NCBI GenBank assembly: GCA_039931065.1
Contig: JBDTSP010000001.1
Coordinates: 124,001-188,000 of the forward strand
Source of the DNA: CADEED01 sp039931065
Lineage (GTDB): Bacteria; Pseudomonadota; Gammaproteobacteria; Steroidobacterales; Steroidobacteraceae
Reading direction: 5' to 3'
DNA length: 64,000 nucleotides
Below are positions 50,356 to 59,272 of this stretch, in pieces; the stretch's first letter is position 1, and each line of letters starts with the position of its first letter. The notes beneath the pieces were generated by a model. The model worked only from the letters and a program-made list of their open reading frames with translations. It had not been told where the DNA came from and made no database searches. The translations under genes were made by a program, and so were the position numbers.

Positions 50356-51159
50356 ATGTTGGAAAAAGAACGCCATAACCTGATTTTGAAGCTGGTCGAC
50401 GAGCGCTCCATCGTGAGCGTCGGCGACTTGCTCGACCTTCTCGGCGCCTCCGAGGCGACGATTCGTCGTGACATCAATGCGCTGTCGGAGCGTGGCGAGG
50501 TGAAGCGTATTCGCGGCGGCGCCGAAGCGGTCCGTCCGCGCCATCAGCCGCACCTCGTGGGCATGCCGTTCGCGATGAGCCAGGACGTCAACGTCCCGCA
50601 GAAACGCGCAATAGCGCGCGCGGCCGCGGCGCTCATCGGGCCGGGCGAAAGCATCATCATCAACGGCGGCACGACGACCTACGCGCTGGTCGAGTTCCTC
50701 GAGAATTCCGATCTCGACATCCTCACCAACTCCTTCCCGATCGCGGTGAAGTTGTTCGCCACGAGCCGCAACCGCATCACGTTGCCGGGCGGCACGATCT
50801 TCCGCGAGCAGAACATCGTGTTGTCGCCGTTCGAGAACGACACGATCGAGAGTTTCTGGGGCAACAAGTTGTTCGTCGGATGTTACGGGCTCAACCGCTT
50901 CGGCATGATGGAGGCCGATCCGCTCATCGTGCAGGCGCAGACCAAACTACTGAAGCGCAGCGAACACGTGATCGTGATGGCGGACAGTTCCAAGTTGCGC
51001 CGCAAGTCGGCGATGATCGTCGCGGGTCTCGACCGCATCAACACCATCGTCACCGACGACGGTGCGAAGGCCGAGGAACTCGAGGAGTTCCGCAGCGCGG
51101 GCATCAAGGTAATCATCGCGAAGGTCACTGAAGAAGACGAGTTGAAGAAACTCGCCTGA
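50356..51159 (+). CDS. rhaR: DeoR-family regulator of rhamnose genes (RhaR type)
   Basis: A 267-residue regulator. The N-terminal helix-turn-helix is LVDERSIVSVGDLLDLLGAS followed by EATIRRDINALSERGEVKR. The C-terminal DeoR effector domain has NGGTTTYALVEFL, TNSFPIAVKLF, and ADSSKLRRKSAMIVAGL. In rhizobia, RhaR of this family controls rhamnose use in response to a phosphorylated intermediate. It heads the plus-strand operon rhaR-S-T-P-Q-K and is divergent from rhaD. The direct repeats upstream may be its operator. Confidence 0.87.
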   Translation: MLEKERHNLILKLVDERSIVSVGDLLDLLGASEATIRRDINALSERGEVKRIRGGAEAVRPRHQPHLVGMPFAMSQDVNVPQKRAIARAAAALIGPGESIIINGGTTTYALVEFLENSDLDILTNSFPIAVKLFATSRNRITLPGGTIFREQNIVLSPFENDTIESFWGNKLFVGCYGLNRFGMMEADPLIVQAQTKLLKRSEHVIVMADSSKLRRKSAMIVAGLDRINTIVTDDGAKAEELEEFRSAGIKVIIAKVTEEDELKKLA

Positions 51160-51184
51160 CCGCAAAATTCTCCGGGGGAAAAGC

Positions 51185-52192
51185 GTGACCAAGATTTCGA
51201 TCGCGGGCGTGTGCGCCATTTTCGTCGTGGGCATGGCCGCAGGCCTCGCCGGCTGCGGCAAGAGCGAACCCGCCAAGCCGGCACGCACACGCGTGGGTGT
51301 CGTCGCCAAATCCCTCGGCAACGGATTCTTCGATGCGGTCCACAAGGGCGCGGACGAAGCCGGCGGCGAGCTCGATGCCGAAGTGATCTTCACGGGACCC
51401 ACGACGCCGACCGCCGAAGGCCAGATCGAAGTGCTTAATGCGCTGATCGCCCAACGCGTGGATGCGATCGCGGTCTCGGCCAACGATCCCGATGCGCTGG
51501 TGCCGACGCTCAAGAAGGCAATGGATCGAGGCATCAAGGTCATCTCGTATGACTCCGCTGTCGCGCCCGCGGGCCGCGTCGTGCACCTCGCGCCTTCATC
51601 GGATCAATTGATCGGGGAAACCGTGGTCGCGATGACCGCCGAACTTTTACCCGACGGCAAGGGCAAGTTCGCGGTGGTCTCGGCGACGCCCACGTCGACC
51701 AACCAGAACTCCTGGCTCGAACAAATGCGCGCCGCGCTGCCGCGGCATCCGGGCCTTGAGCTGGTCAGCGTCGTTTATGGCGATGACGTATCCGACAAGT
51801 CGTATCGCGAAACAGTGGCGCTGCTCAAGCAACACCCCGATCTCGCCGTGCTCGTCAGCATCAGCTCCGTGGGGATCGTCGCCGCCGCGCGTGCGGTTGA
51901 AGACCAGGGCCTCTCGGGCAAGGTCAAGGTGACCGGCCTCGGCCTGCCGTCCGAACTCGCGGGCTACGTACAGAAAGGAGTGGTGCCAAAGTTCGCGATC
52001 TGGAATCCGATCGACCTGGGCTATGCGAGCACGCAGATCGCGGTTCGCCTCGCACGCGGTGCGGATGCCAAACAACCCGTGCCCACCGGCCGCATGGGCA
52101 GCGTCACCTTCGGTGCGGATGGCGTCGGCGCCATGAGCAAGCCGTTCATCTACGACGCCAGCAACGTGGTGGAATTCGCACAGGTTTTCTAG
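51185..52192 (+). CDS. rhaS: Rhamnose ABC transporter substrate-binding lipoprotein (RhaS)
   Basis: A 335-residue protein with GTG start 51185 behind GGGGGA, and lipobox LAGCG (Cys24), so it is anchored to the inner membrane in the periplasm. The type I periplasmic-binding fold is seen in GVVAKSLGNGFFDAVHKGAD, IAVSANDPDALVPTLKKAMD and GIVAAARAVEDQGLSGKVKV. By position it binds rhamnose and passes it to the permease. In rhizobia the matching gene is rhaS. Followed ten bases later by the ATPase gene. Confidence 0.9.
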   Translation: MTKISIAGVCAIFVVGMAAGLAGCGKSEPAKPARTRVGVVAKSLGNGFFDAVHKGADEAGGELDAEVIFTGPTTPTAEGQIEVLNALIAQRVDAIAVSANDPDALVPTLKKAMDRGIKVISYDSAVAPAGRVVHLAPSSDQLIGETVVAMTAELLPDGKGKFAVVSATPTSTNQNSWLEQMRAALPRHPGLELVSVVYGDDVSDKSYRETVALLKQHPDLAVLVSISSVGIVAAARAVEDQGLSGKVKVTGLGLPSELAGYVQKGVVPKFAIWNPIDLGYASTQIAVRLARGADAKQPVPTGRMGSVTFGADGVGAMSKPFIYDASNVVEFAQVF

Positions 52193-52202
52193 GGCCCTGT
52201 CC

Positions 52203-53669
52203 GTGCCCATCGACACCGCTCCCTGCCTGACGCTCAGCGGCGTCCGAAAATCTTTCGGTGCCGCACGCGCGCTCGAGCGCGTGGCGCTCGAGCTGCGGGC
52301 CGGCAGCGTAACGGCGCTGATCGGCGAAAACGGCGCCGGCAAATCGACGCTGGTGAAGATCCTGTCGGGCGTGCACCAACCGGACGAAGGCGAGATCCGA
52401 CTCGACGGAAAAGCCATCCGTATCGCGGATCCAGTCAGTGCGCGGCGCCTGGGCATCGCGGTGGTCCACCAGGAATGCATGGTGTTCGACAACCTCGACG
52501 TCGCCGAGAATCTCTTCGTGAACGCCCAACCGACGGCGCGCGGCTTCGTGCGCTGGCGCGACCTGCGGGCGCGCGCGGCCGCGGTGTTGCGCGATCTTGA
52601 TGCGGACTTCGACGCGTCAACACCGGTGTCACACTTGAGCATCGCGCAGAAACACGTGGTGCAGATCGCACGCGCGCTGGTGGACGACACACGTGTGCTG
52701 ATCCTCGACGAGCCGACCGCTTCACTGTCGCAACGCGAATGCACCGAGTTGTTTCGCATCGTGAATAAGCTGCGCGAGTCAGGCTGCGCGCTGCTTTTCA
52801 TCAGTCACAAGTTCGAAGAGATCTTCGAGATCGCGGATCATTACGCCGTCTTTCGCGATGGCAGTTCGGTCGGCGCTGGATTGATCAGCGATGTGACCCA
52901 CGACGAATTGATCCGCCTGATGGTCGGGCGGCCGGTTGCCCAGCTGTTTCCCAAACTCGAGACGACGCCGGGGGCCGAACTGCTGCGCGTCGAGAGGTTG
53001 AGCCGCGCCGGCGAGTTCGAAGATATCTCGTTCAGTCTCAGGCGCGGCGAGATCGTCGGGATCTACGGTCTGGTCGGCGCCGGGCGCACGGAACTCGCCC
53101 AGGTGTTGTTCGGCATCAACCGCGCCGACGCGGGTTCGTTCACTCTGGCGCGCGATGCGGCCGCCGCCGGAATCGCGCTGGTGCCCGAAGACCGGCAGTC
53201 TCAAGGCGCCGTGCTCGCGTTCTCGGTCGCCGCGAACATCGCGCTGCCCAATCTGGCCGAGCTTGCCCCGCGCGGAATGTGCAGCGAGAGAGCGGAAACC
53301 GATCTCGCGCGCCAGTGGATAGACAAGCTCGACATCAAGGCGCAAGGCCCGAAGCAGGCCGTGCACAGTCTCTCCGGCGGCAATCAGCAGAAGGTGGTCA
53401 TCGCGAAGTGGCTGGCCCGCAAGCCCTGCGTGCTGATCCTGGATGAGCCAACGAAAGGAATCGACGTCGGCGCGAAGGCCGCGGTACATGCGGTCACGAG
53501 CGAATTCGTGAACAATGGCAACGGGGTGCTGATGATCTCCTCGGACCTGCCGGAGATCCTCGGCATGTCGGATCGTGTGCTGGTGATGCGCCGCGGCCGG
53601 CTGCGCGGCGAGTTCACGCGCGCCCAGGCGACCAGCGAACTTCTGCTGCGCGCAGCGAGCGGCGCATGA
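52203..53669 (+). CDS. rhaT: Rhamnose ABC transporter ATP-binding protein (RhaT)
   Basis: A 488-residue tandem ABC ATPase of the RbsA/MglA type, read from GTG 52203. The first half has Walker A GENGAGKST, LSIAQKH in the signature place and Walker B VLILDEPTAS. The second half has a changed Walker A GLVGAGRTE, the full signature LSGGNQQKV and Walker B VLILDEPTKG, the pattern of this family where only one site is canonical. It powers sugar uptake. It is coupled to the first permease by a four-base overlap. Confidence 0.9.
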   Translation: MPIDTAPCLTLSGVRKSFGAARALERVALELRAGSVTALIGENGAGKSTLVKILSGVHQPDEGEIRLDGKAIRIADPVSARRLGIAVVHQECMVFDNLDVAENLFVNAQPTARGFVRWRDLRARAAAVLRDLDADFDASTPVSHLSIAQKHVVQIARALVDDTRVLILDEPTASLSQRECTELFRIVNKLRESGCALLFISHKFEEIFEIADHYAVFRDGSSVGAGLISDVTHDELIRLMVGRPVAQLFPKLETTPGAELLRVERLSRAGEFEDISFSLRRGEIVGIYGLVGAGRTELAQVLFGINRADAGSFTLARDAAAAGIALVPEDRQSQGAVLAFSVAANIALPNLAELAPRGMCSERAETDLARQWIDKLDIKAQGPKQAVHSLSGGNQQKVVIAKWLARKPCVLILDEPTKGIDVGAKAAVHAVTSEFVNNGNGVLMISSDLPEILGMSDRVLVMRRGRLRGEFTRAQATSELLLRAASGA

Positions 53670-54655
53670 ACCCGGCGAAACTACGGCTGTCCGAAGGCGC
53701 CCGCCGCGACCTGACTCTCGCCGTGCTCGCATTGGCATTGTTCCTGGCGGTCACGATGGCGTATCCGGATTTCGCCAAGCCTGCCAACCTGGCCGGACTG
53801 CTCGACGACACCGCCATTCTCATCATGCTGGCGCTCGGCCAGATGCTGGTGATCCTGGTGCGTGGCATCGATTTATCGATCGCCGCCAATCTCGCGTTGT
53901 GCGGAATGCTCGCGGCGCTGTTCAATCGGGCGCTGCCGGAGGCGGGCATCTTGCCGGTGCTGGTGTTGTCGCTCGTGAGCGGCGCAGTGCTCGGCGCCGT
54001 AAACGGCCTGCTGGTGTGGAAACTCACGCTGCCGCCCATCGTGGTGACGCTCGGGACGATGTCGGTGTACCGCGGCGCCATCTATCTACTGTCCAGGGGC
54101 GCGTGGGTGAACGAGAACGAAATGACGCGCGAATTTCTCGGCTTCACGCGCGCCACTTTCCTGGGAGCGAGCACCTTGTCGTGGCTGGCGCTGTCGTTCG
54201 CGGCGCTCTTCATCGTCGGCCTCGGACGATTGCGTCTGGCACGCGACTTGTATGCCGCGGGCGGCAATCCCGAGGCCGCGGCTTACGCCGGTATCGACAC
54301 TGGCCGCATGCAGTTCATCGCGTACACGATCTGCGGCGCCATCGCCGGCCTCTGCGGTTATCTGTGGGTGGCGCGCTTCGCGGTCGCATACACGGACATT
54401 GCGCTCGGATTCGAGCTGCAGGTCATCGCTGCGTGCCTCATCGGCGGGGTAGCCATCGCGGGCGGCAAGGGCTCGGCTTTCGGCGTGCTCATCGGTTGCC
54501 TGTTCATCGGCATCATCCGCAGTAGCTTGCCGCTGGTCGGCGTTTCCGCCTTCTGGCAGATGTTCATCAACGGTTTGGTCATCCTGCTGGCGGTGTTGCT
54601 GAGCGCGCGCTCGCGTATGTTCAACCGCGTCATCCTCGAGGCACCGCGCGCATGA
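53666..54655 (+). CDS. rhaP: Rhamnose ABC transporter permease (RhaP)
   Basis: A 329-residue membrane protein with about 8-10 helices of the ribose/galactose permease family (RbsC-like). Characteristic stretches are LALGQMLVILVRGIDLSIAA, PPIVVTLGTMSVYRG and IAGGKGSAFGVLIG. With the second permease it should form the channel for rhamnose in the inner membrane. The start overlaps rhaT (ATGA), and its own stop overlaps rhaQ the same way. Confidence 0.88.
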   Translation: MNPAKLRLSEGARRDLTLAVLALALFLAVTMAYPDFAKPANLAGLLDDTAILIMLALGQMLVILVRGIDLSIAANLALCGMLAALFNRALPEAGILPVLVLSLVSGAVLGAVNGLLVWKLTLPPIVVTLGTMSVYRGAIYLLSRGAWVNENEMTREFLGFTRATFLGASTLSWLALSFAALFIVGLGRLRLARDLYAAGGNPEAAAYAGIDTGRMQFIAYTICGAIAGLCGYLWVARFAVAYTDIALGFELQVIAACLIGGVAIAGGKGSAFGVLIGCLFIGIIRSSLPLVGVSAFWQMFINGLVILLAVLLSARSRMFNRVILEAPRA

Positions 54656-55587
54656 AGACCACCTCGTTCCTGCGGTGGGAGTCGATGCTGGCCGTGGTGA
54701 TCGTGCTCGAGTTCGTGTTGTTCTCGAACATTTCGCCGTATTTCCTCAGCGTCGACACCTTGTCCGATGCAAGCTTCAATTTCACGGAGCGTTCGCTGGT
54801 GGCATTGCCGTTGGCGCTGCTGATCATCGCAGGCGAGATCGACATCTCGGTGGCCGCGATCATCGCGTTGGCCTCGGTCGCCATGGGGCTCGGCGCCGCG
54901 CGCGGTTTCGGCACGCCGTATCTCGTGTTGTTCGGCCTCGGCACCGGCTTGATCGCCGGCATGATCAACGGCGCGCTGGTCACCGTGGGGCGCGTGCCGT
55001 CCATCGTCGCGACGATCGGCACCATGACGCTGTTCCGCGGCGCCGCGTACGCAGTGCTCGGCGATCGCGTGCTCAAGGAGTATCCGGAATCATTCGCCGC
55101 CTTCGGCCAGGGATATCTCGCCGGGCCGGTATCGAACGAACTCATGTTGTTCGTGGTGTTCGCCGTGGTGTTCGCCGTATTCCTGCATCGCACGCGCTGG
55201 GGGCGGGTGGTGTACGCAATCGGCGCCAATCCGGTCGCAAGCCGTTTCGCCGGCGTCGCGGTGAATCGTTATCGCTTCGCGCTGTTTGCGCTCACCGGTC
55301 TGTTCAGCGGTCTCGCGGCGGTATTGCTCACCTCGCGGCTCGGCTCGACGCGGCCGTCGATTGCGCAGGGCTGGGAACTCGAGATCATCAGCATCGTCAT
55401 CCTGGGTGGCGTTTCGGTGTGGGGCGGCAAGGGCAGCATCGCAGGCGTGGTGCTTGCCGCGCTGGTGTTTGGTCTCGTGACATTTGGGCTGGGGTTGATG
55501 AATATTCCCGGCATCGTGATGTCCATCTTCATTGGCCTGCTGTTGATCCTCGTGGTCGCCGTGCCGGCGATATTGAATCGCCGATGA
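54652..55587 (+). CDS. rhaQ: Rhamnose ABC transporter permease (RhaQ)
   Basis: A 311-residue membrane protein of the same RbsC-like family: PLALLIIAGEIDISVAAIIA, VPSIVATIGTMTLFRGAAYA and GGVSVWGGKGSIAGVVLAAL. It pairs with RhaP to make a heterodimeric permease. Its final ATGA overlaps the start of rhaK, so rhaU (the mutarotase that lies between these genes in rhizobia) is absent. A second frame covering 54675-55583 is a shadow. Confidence 0.88.
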   Translation: MKTTSFLRWESMLAVVIVLEFVLFSNISPYFLSVDTLSDASFNFTERSLVALPLALLIIAGEIDISVAAIIALASVAMGLGAARGFGTPYLVLFGLGTGLIAGMINGALVTVGRVPSIVATIGTMTLFRGAAYAVLGDRVLKEYPESFAAFGQGYLAGPVSNELMLFVVFAVVFAVFLHRTRWGRVVYAIGANPVASRFAGVAVNRYRFALFALTGLFSGLAAVLLTSRLGSTRPSIAQGWELEIISIVILGGVSVWGGKGSIAGVVLAALVFGLVTFGLGLMNIPGIVMSIFIGLLLILVVAVPAILNRR

Positions 55588-56954
55588 GCAACCCGCCTTT
55601 GATCGCGGTATTCGACGTCGGCAAGACCAACGCCAAGCTGGCGCTGGTGGATCCTTTGCTCGGCCAGGAAATCTGGAGCATGCGTCGCCCCAATGAACGG
55701 GTGGAGACACCCATGGGCCGGCAGTTGGACGTCGTGCGCATCGAAGCGTGGTTGCTCGAAGCATTACGCGCCGCTCCGCAGCGCGAGCGCGTCTCGGTGA
55801 TCGTGCCGATTGCCCATGGCGCCGCGGCGGTGCTGGTCGATCACGCAGGTGAAGTCATCGCCGCGCCCGACTATGAAGATGTCCGCTTCGACGAAGTTGC
55901 GGAGGAATATCGCGCGCTGCGCGATTCGTATTCGACGACGTTTTCACCGCACCTGCCGCAGGGTCTCAACCTGGGCCGCCAGCTTTTTTTCCTGCAGCAG
56001 CGTCATGCCGGGCAGTTTCAACGCGTCGCGCACATCCTGATGTATCCGCAGTACTGGGCGTGGCGCCTTTCGGGCGTCATGGCGACCGAGGTCACGTCGC
56101 TCGGCACCCACACGGATCTGTGGCGGCCGCATGAGCGGGCGTATTCGACGCTGGCCCGCAAACAAGGGTGGGCGCGGCTGATGCCGTCGATGCGTTCGGC
56201 GCCGGAGCGTCTCGGCCGGATCCGCGACAGCGTCGCCGCCGCCACCGGGCTTTCCGCCGCCTGCGAAGTCGCCTGCGGCATCCACGATTCGAATGCGTCG
56301 TACCTGCGCTTCCTGCTCGATCGCGAGCGCGAAGCTTTTACGGTGGTATCGAGCGGGACCTGGACCATCGTCATGGCGAATCGCGGTGACCTGCGCCGGC
56401 TGCGCGAGGAACGCGACATGCTTGCCAACGTCAACGCGTTCGGCGCACCGGTCGCCACCGCGCGTTACATGGGTGGCCGCGAGTACGAGGCCGTCGCGCA
56501 AGCGACAGAGCAGCCCGACCTCGAAGCGTTGCAGTCAGTTCTGCAGCAGGGCGCGATGGCGTTGCCTTCGTTCGCCAGCGCCGGTCCGTACGCAGGCCGC
56601 AGCGGTCAGCTGGAAAACATGACCGGGCTCGGCGGCGCGCAACGCGCTGCGCTGGCGACCGTGTATTCGGCACTCATGACGGCGCAGCTGATCGAATCGC
56701 TGGGCGCCGGCGGCGAGATCTTCGTTGACGGTCCGCTGGCGCGTAATCCGTTATTCGCCGGTTTGTTGGCCGCGTGTGTGCCGGTGGGAACCGTGCGTAT
56801 CTACGCGGAAGGCAGCGGCACGCGGGTCGCCGCCCACCTGGCGGGTTTGCCGGCACCGGCCGCGGGGGAATTGCAGAGCGTCGTGCCGTTGCGGGTTCCC
56901 GGACTGCTCGAATACCAGGCGAACTGGCGCCATCGTCTGGAACAGAAGACCTGA
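55584..56954 (+). CDS. rhaK: L-rhamnulokinase (RhaK, FGGY family)
   Basis: A 456-residue kinase of the FGGY family. The N-terminal domain starts PLIAVFDVGKTNAKLALVD (phosphate-binding), with GIHDSNASYL (catalytic Asp), VVSSGTWTIVMAN and GGEIFVDGPLARNPLFAGLL in the C-terminal half. It phosphorylates L-rhamnulose to give the substrate of RhaD. It overlaps rhaQ by four bases. The gene is last in the rha operon, convergent with the oligogalacturonate-lyase-like gene (10 bases away). Confidence 0.9.
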   Translation: MSNPPLIAVFDVGKTNAKLALVDPLLGQEIWSMRRPNERVETPMGRQLDVVRIEAWLLEALRAAPQRERVSVIVPIAHGAAAVLVDHAGEVIAAPDYEDVRFDEVAEEYRALRDSYSTTFSPHLPQGLNLGRQLFFLQQRHAGQFQRVAHILMYPQYWAWRLSGVMATEVTSLGTHTDLWRPHERAYSTLARKQGWARLMPSMRSAPERLGRIRDSVAAATGLSAACEVACGIHDSNASYLRFLLDREREAFTVVSSGTWTIVMANRGDLRRLREERDMLANVNAFGAPVATARYMGGREYEAVAQATEQPDLEALQSVLQQGAMALPSFASAGPYAGRSGQLENMTGLGGAQRAALATVYSALMTAQLIESLGAGGEIFVDGPLARNPLFAGLLAACVPVGTVRIYAEGSGTRVAAHLAGLPAPAAGELQSVVPLRVPGLLEYQANWRHRLEQKT

Positions 56955-56964
56955 GCGCCGACGC

Positions 56965-58263
56965 CTAACCACCCGGCTTGGCGACCTCGACCATGTAGGT
57001 GTGCACATCACCCTGCATGTTCGAGCGGAAGATCACCCACTTCGCGTCGCGCGTGAAGATGACGTTCGGTTCGAGCCGGTAATCATGTTTCTTCATGTCG
57101 ACCAGCCGTTCGGCCTTGAGCGTGCCGGGACGAATGAGATGTTCGGCGTTGGGCGCCGAGATGCCGGCCACGTCGGGTATCGACTGCGGATAGAAAGCGT
57201 AGAGCCACTTGCCGTCTTTGGCATGCGCAACCATTTCCGCGTCGCCGCCGTCGCCGGCGAAAAACTTGCCGTCCGGTGAAATCGTGTAGTGCACGGACCA
57301 TTGATCGCGATCGACGTGATACCAGCGGCGATTGCTGCCATCGGGCTCGGCCGTGGCCAGCCAAAAATCCTCGCCGCGCGGAGTCTGCAGGTCGTACCAG
57401 ATGGTCTTGCCGTTCACGTCGAAAAATTCGTGACCGGCAATCTCCATGTTCATGGTACGGCGATGCACGACCTGAGGCTCCCCGCCGAGCCGCATCGACC
57501 AGATCCGATCGACGCGATGCCAGGGCCCTTCGTGGCAGAACATCAGCGCCTGCGGATCGGTGGGCGAGAACTGCAGGTGATTGAGCCAATCGGTTGCGCT
57601 GTGGATGACCCGTTGTTCACCGGTCCGGGTGTTCACGGTGAACATCGCCATCGGAATGCGGGCCTGCTCGCGCTCGAGCAGCCGTACTTCCTTGGCCTCG
57701 GCGAACGTGAGCGGTTTGCCGTCCTTGCCGGTCGCGGCATAGTTGGCGTCGAAACGCGGATCGCGCGGGCCCTGCTCGAGCTGGTGTGCCCGTTCCGCGT
57801 ACACGCCTAACAACAACGTCTCGTCGGCGTTGATCGAGCCGATGAAGCCGCGTTCGATCTGCGCGATGAGTTTCGGTTTCCCGCCGCTGATCGGCACGGC
57901 ATAGATCGAAGTCGGCGTCTGCTGTTCGGAGTTGCCCGCGCCTGCGCTGCGGGAAAAATACACCAGGCCCGACTTGCGGCCCAGAAACAAAGCCTTGGCC
58001 TTGCCGGGAACGATGAGCGTGTTCTTGCGCGTGGCGATCTCGATGGCGGCAATTCCGCCAGTACCTTCGACCAGGACGAAACGGCCGTCGGGGGTCACGC
58101 TGTTCTGATGGAAATACAGCGACCGTGTGCCCGGTTCGGTCGAGAGGCGGATGATGCGGTGGCCGGTGGCGGGATCGACCCAGTCGGTCGGTGTTTCGGC
58201 GGCGCAGGCGGCGCTCGCGAGCAACGCCAGGACGAAAAAACGCGGATGGAATGCAGGACGCAT
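56965..58263 (-). CDS. Exported oligogalacturonate-lyase-like protein
   Basis: A 432-residue protein. A signal peptide ends at CAAET. The mature part is a seven-bladed beta-propeller of the oligogalacturonate lyase family, beginning DWVDPATGHRIIRLSTEPGT and continuing RSLYFHQNSVTPDGR, with HYTISPDGKFFAGDGGD and a histidine-rich metal-site region (HEFFDVNGKTIWYDL, CHEGPWHRVDRIW). Cytoplasmic family members cleave digalacturonate to keto-sugars; an exported version might act on pectin-derived oligosaccharides in the periplasm. Catalysis is not certain. It fits the rhamnose and KdgT genes as part of pectin/rhamnogalacturonan use. Confidence 0.8.
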   Translation of the reverse strand: MRPAFHPRFFVLALLASAACAAETPTDWVDPATGHRIIRLSTEPGTRSLYFHQNSVTPDGRFVLVEGTGGIAAIEIATRKNTLIVPGKAKALFLGRKSGLVYFSRSAGAGNSEQQTPTSIYAVPISGGKPKLIAQIERGFIGSINADETLLLGVYAERAHQLEQGPRDPRFDANYAATGKDGKPLTFAEAKEVRLLEREQARIPMAMFTVNTRTGEQRVIHSATDWLNHLQFSPTDPQALMFCHEGPWHRVDRIWSMRLGGEPQVVHRRTMNMEIAGHEFFDVNGKTIWYDLQTPRGEDFWLATAEPDGSNRRWYHVDRDQWSVHYTISPDGKFFAGDGGDAEMVAHAKDGKWLYAFYPQSIPDVAGISAPNAEHLIRPGTLKAERLVDMKKHDYRLEPNVIFTRDAKWVIFRSNMQGDVHTYMVEVAKPGG

Positions 58264-58347
58264 GGCGAGTACCCCTTGTGGCTATACCCCGCGCGTCCGC
58301 GAAACGCCGAGTGCGCGCGAATATGCACAATTTTTCGCGCGCGTGCA

Positions 58348-58581
58348 AAGCACTATCGAATCGATCAGCAACACAGCAATTCCTACGCTGCCTGGCAGCG
58401 CCTGGGTTCCCCGATTGCGCCCGACAAACCGACCTACGATACGTTGCGCGCCACCGGGCAGCTGACAAGGCTCGAAGATGGCGCGATGCAGGTGAGGAAA
58501 AGCGGCGATTCCCTCAAGATTTCCTTTGCGCTGCCGCGGCATGGCGTTTCGCTGCATCTGGTTCCGCTCGCGCCGCGTTGA
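58348..58581 (+). pseudogene. C-terminal remnant of a GH39 beta-xylosidase
   Basis: About 77 residues up to the stop at 58581 read HYRIDQQHSNSYAAWQRLGS, then PIAPDKPTYDTLRATGQL and a strand end with GVSLHLVPL. This matches the last part of GH39 xylosidases, where the block HYRID..HSN.Y..W is strongly conserved. No catalytic domain or start lies upstream, since the divergent lyase-like gene begins at 58263. It is therefore a truncated gene. Confidence 0.75.
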
Positions 58582-58757
58582 GCCGTCGGCCGCGCCCGCA
58601 GTAGATAGGCCGCGTACGCGGAAAAACTTCGTCCGGCCGCCGGCGCGGCGCCCGCCGGATGCGTCGTATTCGCATTGGCAATCGCATGGCTGTAATCCGC
58701 GCGCGACTCGCCTACCATGCACGCCGACTTCACCGATTCGCCGCGAGGAGACCTGTC

Positions 58758-59213
58758 ATGACCGATTCGCCGATGGACGCAAAGCTCACCAAGAAAGTGC
58801 TCGAAAGCCTCAACCGCATTCTCGAGCTCGAGTTGGCGGGGGTCGTGCGTTACATGCACTACAGCTTCATGATCTTCGGTCACAACCGGATTCCGATCGT
58901 CGCCTGGCTGCGTGAACAGGGCACCGAATCGAACGCCCATGCCGTACTGGCCGGCGAACACATCACGACCTTCGGCGGACATCCCTCGCTCAAGATCGGC
59001 GGCCTGCTCGAGACGAGCAAACACGACGTGAACGAAATCCTCAAGGAAGCCTATCAACACGAGAAGGAAGGGCTCGACGAGTACCACCGCCTGCTCGGCC
59101 TGGTTGCCGGCAAGGAAATCATGCTCGAGGAATACGCGCGCGACCAGATCGCCGCGGAAACCATGCATCTGGCGGACATCCGCAAGATGATGCGGAAGCC
59201 CGGCTCCATATAA
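58758..59213 (+). CDS. Bacterioferritin-like (ferritin-family) protein
   Basis: A 151-residue all-helical protein. The ferritin-like four-helix bundle is seen in LNRILELELAGVVRYMHYSF, GTESNAHAVLAGEHITTFGG and EYARDQIAAETMHLADI, with Glu/His residues that would form a di-iron site in the bacterioferritin/Dps-like arrangement. It is likely to oxidise and store iron. GAGGAG precedes ATG 58758. Two Mets offer alternative starts (58758, 58773). A REP-like hairpin follows its stop by four bases and separates it from hemD. Confidence 0.85.
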   Translation: MTDSPMDAKLTKKVLESLNRILELELAGVVRYMHYSFMIFGHNRIPIVAWLREQGTESNAHAVLAGEHITTFGGHPSLKIGGLLETSKHDVNEILKEAYQHEKEGLDEYHRLLGLVAGKEIMLEEYARDQIAAETMHLADIRKMMRKPGSI

Positions 59214-59217
59214 GAGT

Positions 59218-59268
59218 ATGGGGACACTCCCCATTTCCCTTTTGCGGAGAAATGGGGAGTGTCCCCAT
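59218..59268. repeat. REP-like hairpin: perfect 20-bp arms
   Basis: Arms 59218-59237 and 59249-59268 (ATGGGGACACTCCCCATTTC and its exact complement) enclose an 11-base loop. The left flank GAGT-ATGGGGACA is the same as in the rhaI-lldD element, and the right flank ends AGAATGGGGACA on the complement. It lies exactly between two convergent stop codons (bfr-like and hemD), so it may also stop transcription on both strands. Confidence 0.75.
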
Positions 59269-59272
59269 TCTT

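Noticed and set aside
54675..55583. N-terminal 300 residues of a long frame joining rhaQ antiphase to rhaK
   Set aside because: It is the wrong frame of rhaQ; the kinase domain begins at ATG 55584 with the FGGY start.
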